64,000 bases of DNA. Source: Megaleporinus macrocephalus. Lineage: Eukaryota > Chordata > Actinopteri > Characiformes > Anostomidae. The DNA lies in contig CM038717.1 of assembly GCA_021613375.1 (NCBI GenBank), forward strand, positions 44,164,531 to 44,228,530, in the 5' to 3' direction. Made by a program: the position numbers and the translations under genes. Below, one piece after another: positions 58,850 to 64,000 of this stretch. Each line of letters opens with the position of its first letter. Position 1 is the stretch's first letter. The notes beneath the pieces are model-generated. The model was not told the DNA's origin. It did no database searches and saw only the letters and a list, made by a program, of their open reading frames with translations.

Positions 58850-59625
58850 TGGCCAGTGTGGCCAGTTAGTGAAAGCAGAAGGTAGGTGTTTCTAATAAAG
58901 TGGCCAGTTCGTGCAAGCACAGGGTTGGTGTTTCTAATAAAGTGGCCAGTTCTTGGAAGCAGAAGGTAGGTGTTTCTAGTAAAGTGGTCAGTTAGTGGAA
59001 GTACAAGGTTAATGTTTCTAATAAAGTGGCCAGTTAGTGTAAGCACAAGGTGGGTGTTTCCAATATACTGTCCAGTTAGTGAAAGTACAAGGTTGGTGTT
59101 TCTAATAAAGTGGCCAGTTAGTGGAAGTACAAGGTTGGTGTTTATAATAAAGTGGCCAGTTAGTGGAAGTACAAGGTTGGTGTTTCTAATAAAGTGGCCA
59201 GTTAGTGGAAGCACAAGGTAGGTGTTTCTAATTAGGTGGCCAGTTAGTGAAAGTACAAGGTTGGTGTTTATAATAAAGTGGCCAGTTAGTGGAAGCACAA
59301 GGTTGGTGTTTATAATAAAGTGGCCAGTTAGTGGAAGCACAAGGTTGGTGTTTATAATAAAGTGGCCAGTAAGTGGAAGTACAAGGTTGGTGTTTATAAT
59401 AAAATGGCCAGTTCTTGACATACAAGGTGGGTGTTTCTAATAAAGCGGCCAGTTCGTGGAAGCACAAGGTAGCTGTTTCTAATAAGGTGGCCAGTTAGTG
59501 GAAATACAAGGTAGGTGTTTCTAATAAAGTGACCAGTTAGTGGAAGCACAGAGTAGGTGTTTCTAATAAAGTGTCCAGTTAGTGGAAGCACCAGTTTAAT
59601 GTTTCTAATAAAGTGGCCAGTGAAT
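58850..59625. repeat. 42-bp minisatellite, about 18 copies
   Basis: Unit TTGGTGTTTCTAATAAAGTG + GCCAGTTAGTGGAAGCACAA + GG. Because 42 is divisible by 3, one minus frame stays open for 203 codons as a 14-residue repeat (TGHFIINTNLVLPL), and plus frames of 72-83 codons also occur. There is no start context, splice evidence or non-repeat coding part, so I call it a repeat. Confidence 0.95.
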
Positions 59626-59900
59626 GTATATCATATGTAACATGGCATTGATCTGAGCTGATGTGTATGTTTATGTTGAAATAGTACTGAAGTGATGCTT
59701 TTGTAGGATAAAGTCGTTAAGTTGTTTCTCCATAGAGACTGTGACAGTGTTTTTGTGTTGTGTTTTTGTGTAAAGGTACACCCCTAGTTATCATATTGTG
59801 TTCATGATCCATCTCTGCAAGCAAATCAGTAATCATAAAGCAGTAGATACAAAAAAATCTTCTTCATGCCTTAATCCCTCATACACCCTTTCTGTTTTGA
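59626..59900. other. No feature seen
   Basis: Single-copy sequence between the 42-bp array and the Tc1-like element. Confidence 0.4.
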
Positions 59901-59904
59901 GTAC

Positions 59905-60828
59905 AGCACAATATAAGGCAATAGGAACTCTTGACTATACCCATATAAGCTAATTGGACATCCAGTGCTAATACCATGGCTTTAAATATTGCCCTACCAT
60001 TGCAGCTGTAACAGCCTTCACTTTTCTGAGAAGGTTTTCCAGAAGATTTTGGAGTGCCTCTGTGGGAATTTGCACCCATTTAGTCAATAGAACATTTGTA
60101 AGGTCAGAGAACACTTGTGCTCCAGAAGCTTTACTCCACTCCACAGTCCAGTGGTGGAGCTTTACTCCTCTCCAGAGTCCAGTGGTGGAGCTTTACTCCT
60201 CTCCAGAGTCCAGTGGTGGAGCTTTACACCACTCCAGAGTCCAGTGGTGGAGATTTACACCTCTCCAGAGTCTAGTGGTGGAGCTTTACTCCTCTCCAGA
60301 GTCCAGTGGTGGAGCTTTACACCACTCCAGAGTCCAGTGGTGGAGCTTTACTCCTCTCCAGAGTCCAGTGGTGGAGCCTATGCCACTCCAGAGTCCGGTG
60401 GTGGAACTTTGCACCACTCCAGAGTCCAGTGGTGGAGCTTTAACACAACGGCAACCGACATTTGGCTTTGCGCAGAGTGATCTTAGGCTTGTGTGCAGCA
60501 GCTCAGCCAGTTCATAGAGCTCCCCTTGCACAGTCCTTGTGCTGAAAATGCCGAGCTATTGTTGCCCCAAACACCTACAGGACACAATAGCAGCACTGAC
60601 TGTTGTCTGGGGCAGCTTTAGCAGCTCTAGCAGAGCAGAAATTACACAAACTGGCTTGTGGTCAAGGTTATCCTATTAACAGTGTCATGTTTGAAGTCCC
60701 TGGGCCCGTTCTACTGCCAGTGGCTGCAGGACTATGTGCTGGATTATATACACCTGTTGGTGATGTGTTTACCTGAAACACTTGAACCCAGGAGGCACAT
60801 ACACAAACATCTGGCCATATAGTAGGCA
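59905..60828 (-). mobile_element. Tc1-like element containing a minisatellite
   Basis: Minus-strand Tc1-type remnant. 60000-60085 read in reverse gives the C-terminal transposase text (HPFGANSHRGTPKSS...KP-KSEGCY pattern, related to the usual FP-THSKILWKAFPEEWK). 60440-60700 corresponds to the N-terminal part, with heavy decay. The right terminus ends near CTGGCCATATAGTA (60812-60825). The middle is replaced by the 31-bp array at 60128-60441. The left terminus is not found. Confidence 0.75.
60128..60441. repeat. 31-bp minisatellite inside the Tc1-like element, array 1
   Basis: Unit GCTTTACACCACTCCAGAGT + CCAGTGGTGGA, about 10 copies. CACCACT and AGTGGTG are complementary heptamers separated by 9 bases, and the next CACCACT lies 8 bases on, so the array is a run of alternating inverted repeats. 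Tc1 sequence flanks both sides. Confidence 0.95.
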
Positions 60829-61344
60829 CAGTAAGAAAACAACTTGTTTAAGTAAAGCATTAGGAGACAAATGAGTTACTCTTGTTGTGTAAAATATAGG
60901 ATACGGGCCCTTTAATGCTGATTCTGATGGTACACTTCGAGTTATTGAGCAGTGACATTGGAAAACATCCTGCATAATTAAATTAGGCGGCTCTAGTTGG
61001 ATGCCAGTACTGTACCAACTGGTGCCACTCTGTTGTTGGCAGGATTTCCTGACCTGAGGTCAAACCTAGATTTGTCATTCACAAAAAAATTGTTGATAAG
61101 CATTCCAGGAAGGTTAAATATAAACACTGACTTCTCAACAGTGTGCTGCTGCTGTAAATGGCTGACCTTCTAACAGTTCAGTTCCATTATGATTCATTCA
61201 TATGATCCATTCATATGACTCACAACTATGTTTGAAGATACAGTCAGGTCCATACATATTTGGAGGTCAGCCAACCGGCTACTACAGCATAGTGTAGTTA
61301 GAGTCTCAAAAGTAATCGAACAAACCAGCAATTATTATTTGAAT
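60829..61344. other. No gene seen; dispersed repeat start
   Basis: 61238-61262 (ACAGTCAGGTCCATACATAT) is the characteristic start of a widespread fish DNA element. Otherwise single-copy. Confidence 0.5.
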
Positions 61345-61579
61345 TGTCAGCAGCATCAGTAACATGTGCTATTAAAATACCAAACTGGGATAAAAAGATA
61401 AAGAACAGACAAATCAAGCTTTTGAAGCCATTTTATTCAAACCAATCACAATAAGAAATGCTAATGATATCTAGGACCACATTGGAAGAACCAAACTGTG
61501 GACAGCACCCAAAAAAAAATATTAAAACAAAAATATAACTGTACTCGTCTACTCAAAGTAGACAGTGCTTAGCTAAACT
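61345..61579. repeat. Dispersed element related to 32590-32800
   Basis: Shared order: GTAACATGTG, ATTAAAAT, TTTTATT, AAC-CAACTGTGGAC, CACCAAA/CACCCAAA, CTACTC. It is interrupted at 61580 by the second 31-bp array and appears to resume at 62157 (ATTAAATGG). Confidence 0.65.
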
Positions 61580-62147
61580 CGAGTGGTGGAGCTTTGCACC
61601 ACTCTACAGTTCAGTGGTGGAGCTTTACACCACTCTACAGTTCAGTGGTGGAGCTTTACACCACTCTACAGTTCAGTGGTGGAGCTTTACACCACTCCAC
61701 AGTCCAGTGGTGGAGCTTTACACCTCTCCAGAGTCCAGTGGTAGAGCTTTACACCACTCCACAGTCCAGTGGTGGAGCTTTACACCACTCCAGAGTCCAG
61801 TGGTAGAGCTTTACACCACTCCACAGTCCAGTGGTAGAGTTTTACACCACTCCAGATTCTAGTGGTGGAACTTTACACCACTCCAGATTCTAGTGGTGGA
61901 GCTTTACACCACTCTACAGTCCAGTGGTGGAGTTTTACACCACTCCACAGTCCAGTGGTGGAGTTTTACACCACTCCACAGTCCAGTGGTGGAGTTTTAC
62001 ACCACTCCACAGTCCAGTGGTGGAGTTTTACACCACTCCACAGTCCAGTGGTGGAGATTTACACCACTCCAGAGTCCAGTGGTGGAGATTTACACCACTC
62101 CAGAGTCCAGTGGTGGAGATTTACACCACTCCAGAGTCCAGTGGTGG
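61580..62147. repeat. 31-bp minisatellite, array 2
   Basis: Same unit as 60128-60441, about 18 copies, without Tc1 flanks. AGCTAAACT lies immediately on both sides (61571-61579 and 62148-62156). Plus frames of 70-99 codons through it are repeat artefacts. Confidence 0.95.
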
Positions 62148-62156
62148 AGCTAAACT

Positions 62157-62361
62157 ATTAAATGGCACAAAGGTCAACTACACTAGACTCCCCTGCTGAG
62201 TAACCAGAACACATGGGACTGTGTCCACTGTGACTCTGACCAGGGGAACTACAGGCTTGATTTGTTCAATGTAGTGAATCAATGAGTTCTATTGTGTTAT
62301 TATGCTGAATGTAGCATCAGAAACAGGTTTGCTGAGTTGCTAAAAGGATGCTGTGAAAGCT
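62157..62361. other. Short unique stretch between arrays
   Basis: No feature recognised beyond the possible continuation of the element at 61345-61579. Confidence 0.4.
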
Positions 62362-64000
62362 TCAGTGAGTAGAGAGCTGATAATCAGTGAGTAGAGCTGA
62401 TAATCAGTGAGTAGAGAGCTGATAATCAGTGAGTAGAGAGCTGATAATCAGTAAGTAGAGAGCTGATAATCAGTGAGTAGAGAGCTGATAATCAGTGAGT
62501 AGAGAGCTGATAATCAGTGAGTAGAGCTGATAATCAGTGAGTAGAGAGCTGATAATCAGTGAGTAGAGAGCTGATAATCAGTGAGTAGAGAGCTGATAAT
62601 CAGTGATAATCAGTGAGTAGAGCTGATAATCAGTGAGTAGAGAGCTGATAATCAGTGAGTAGAGAGCTGATAATCAGTGATAATCAGTGAGTAGAGCTGA
62701 TAATCAGTGAGTAGAGAGCTGATAATCAGTGAGTAGAGCTGATAATCAGTGAGTAGAGAGCTGATAATCAGTGAGTAGAGCTGATAATCAGTGAGTAGAG
62801 AGCTGATAATCAGTGAGTAGAGAGCTGATAATCAGTGAGTAGAGAGCTGATAATCAGTGATAATCAGTGATAATCAGTGAGTAGAGCTGATAATCAGTGA
62901 GTAGAGAGCTGATAATCAGTGAGTAGAGAGCTGATAATCAGTGAGTAGAGAGCTGATAATCATTGAGTAGAGAGCTGATAATCAGTGAGTAGAGAGCTGA
63001 TAATCAGTGATAATCAGTGAGTAGAGCTGATAATCAGTGAGTAGAGAGCTGATAATCAGTGAGTAGAGCTGATAATCAGTGAGTAGAGAGCTGATAATCA
63101 GTGAGTAGAGCTGATAATCAGTGAGTAGAGAGCTGATAATCAGTGAGTAGAGCTGATAATCAGTGAGTAGAGAGCTGATAATCAGTGAGTAGAGAGCTGA
63201 TAATCAGTGATAATCAGTGAGTAGAGCTGATAATCAGTGAGTAGAGAGCTGATAATCAGTGAGTAGAGCTGATAATCAGTGAGTAGAGAGCTGATAATCA
63301 GTGAGTAGAGCTGATAATCAGTGAGTAGAGAGCTGATAATCAGTGAGTAGAGAGCTGATAATCAGTGAGTAGAGAGCTGATAATCAGTGATAATCAGTGA
63401 TAATCAGTGAGTAGAGCTGATAATCAGTGAGTAGAGAGCTGATAATCAGTGAGTAGAGAGCTGATAATCAGTGAGTAGAGAGCTGATAATCATTGAGTAG
63501 AGAGCTGATAATCAGTGAGTAGAGCTGATAATCAGTGAGTAGAGAGCTGATAATCAGTGAGTAGAGAGCTGATAATCAGTGAGTAGAGAGCTGATAATCA
63601 TTGAGTAGAGCTGATAATCAGTGAGTAGAGAGCTGATAATCAGTGAGTAGAGAGCTGATAATCAGTGAGTAGAGCTGATAATCAGTGAGTAGAGAGCTGA
63701 TAATCAGTGAGTAGAGAGCTGATAATCAGTGAGTAGAGAGCTGATAATCAGTGAGTAGAGCTGATAATCAGTGAGTAGAGAGCTGATAATCAGTGAGTAG
63801 AGAGCTGATAATCAGTGAGTAGAGAGCTGATAATCAGTGATAATCAGTGATAATCAGTGAGTAGAGCTGATAATCAGTGAGTAGAGAGCTGATAATCAGT
63901 GAGTAGAGAGCTGATAATCATTGAGTAGAGAGCTGATAATCAGTGAGTAGAGCTGATAATCAGTGAGTAGAGAGCTGATAATCAGTGAGTAGAGAGCTGA
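62362..64000. repeat. 20/22-bp minisatellite with TGATAATCA dyad, runs off the window
   Basis: Units GTAGAGAGCTGATAATCAGTGA (22 bp), a 20-bp form lacking one AG, and short 10-bp insertions of TAATCAGTGA. About 75-80 copies. Triple TAATCAGTGA runs at 62851, 63381 and 63831, and CATTGAG variants at about 62961 and 63491, show a ~530-bp higher-order duplication. TGATnATCA is a 9-bp dyad and contains a GATA-type site (TGATAA). Confidence 0.97.

Noticed and set aside
28196..64000. Exon 2 of TMEM38B
   Set aside because: I looked for the conserved W-x-x-P-x-S/A-S-W-F and CFGGG-type text expected in exon 2 and did not find it in the non-repeat parts; a computed translated search would be more reliable.

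Overview
The window looks like nuclear DNA of a ray-finned fish. It contains decayed Tc1/mariner and hAT DNA transposons, many dispersed non-autonomous elements of the kind common in teleosts, long minisatellites, and one recognisable vertebrate protein-coding exon. An otophysan such as a tetra-like characiform would fit, but that is a guess from the repeats. There are no operons and no intact transposases. Most open frames are chance frames through tandem repeats or antisense of dead transposases.

Only one gene is recognised with confidence: coding exon 1 of a TRIC-B cation channel gene (TMEM38B family) at 28072-28195 (+). It ends at a clean GTGAGT donor. Upstream are a short uORF, a CCAAT box and a GC box, and a CpG-rich block at 26.0-26.9 kb that carries two further copies of the same CCAAT/GC-box module. 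I found no second exon, so the last 35.8 kb is probably intron 1. A short coding-like tract on the minus strand (40479-40625) is unidentified.

Layout: 1-4.8 kb, a minisatellite of heat-shock-element-like motifs, an (ATT)n tract and a 53-bp minisatellite with almost no G on the + strand. 4.8-19 kb, single-copy sequence broken by MITEs, a Tc1 corpse, an hAT element with an 8-bp target-site duplication, and a 1.8-kb foldback element. 19-23.5 kb, tandem repeats with ~260-bp and 45-bp units. 26-28.2 kb, the TMEM38B promoter region and exon. 28.5-34 kb, nested transposons and a tRNA-Leu pseudogene. 34.8-40.1 kb, two arrays of a 28-bp repeat with a GCTAAC/GTTAGC dyad, flanking a Tc1 element whose right end was triplicated. 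43.4-44 kb, a 20-bp minisatellite growing from the end of a dispersed element. 45.9-55.1 kb, a 9.2-kb array of a 37-bp repeat with higher-order structure. 58.8-64 kb, four more arrays, two of which share a unit derived from inside a Tc1-like transposon.

The main theme is repeated birth of minisatellites from inside or beside transposons, often with units containing a short inverted repeat. Several units also contain sequences resembling transcription-factor sites (HSF, NF-Y, GATA). Whether any are bound or transcribed cannot be told from sequence.
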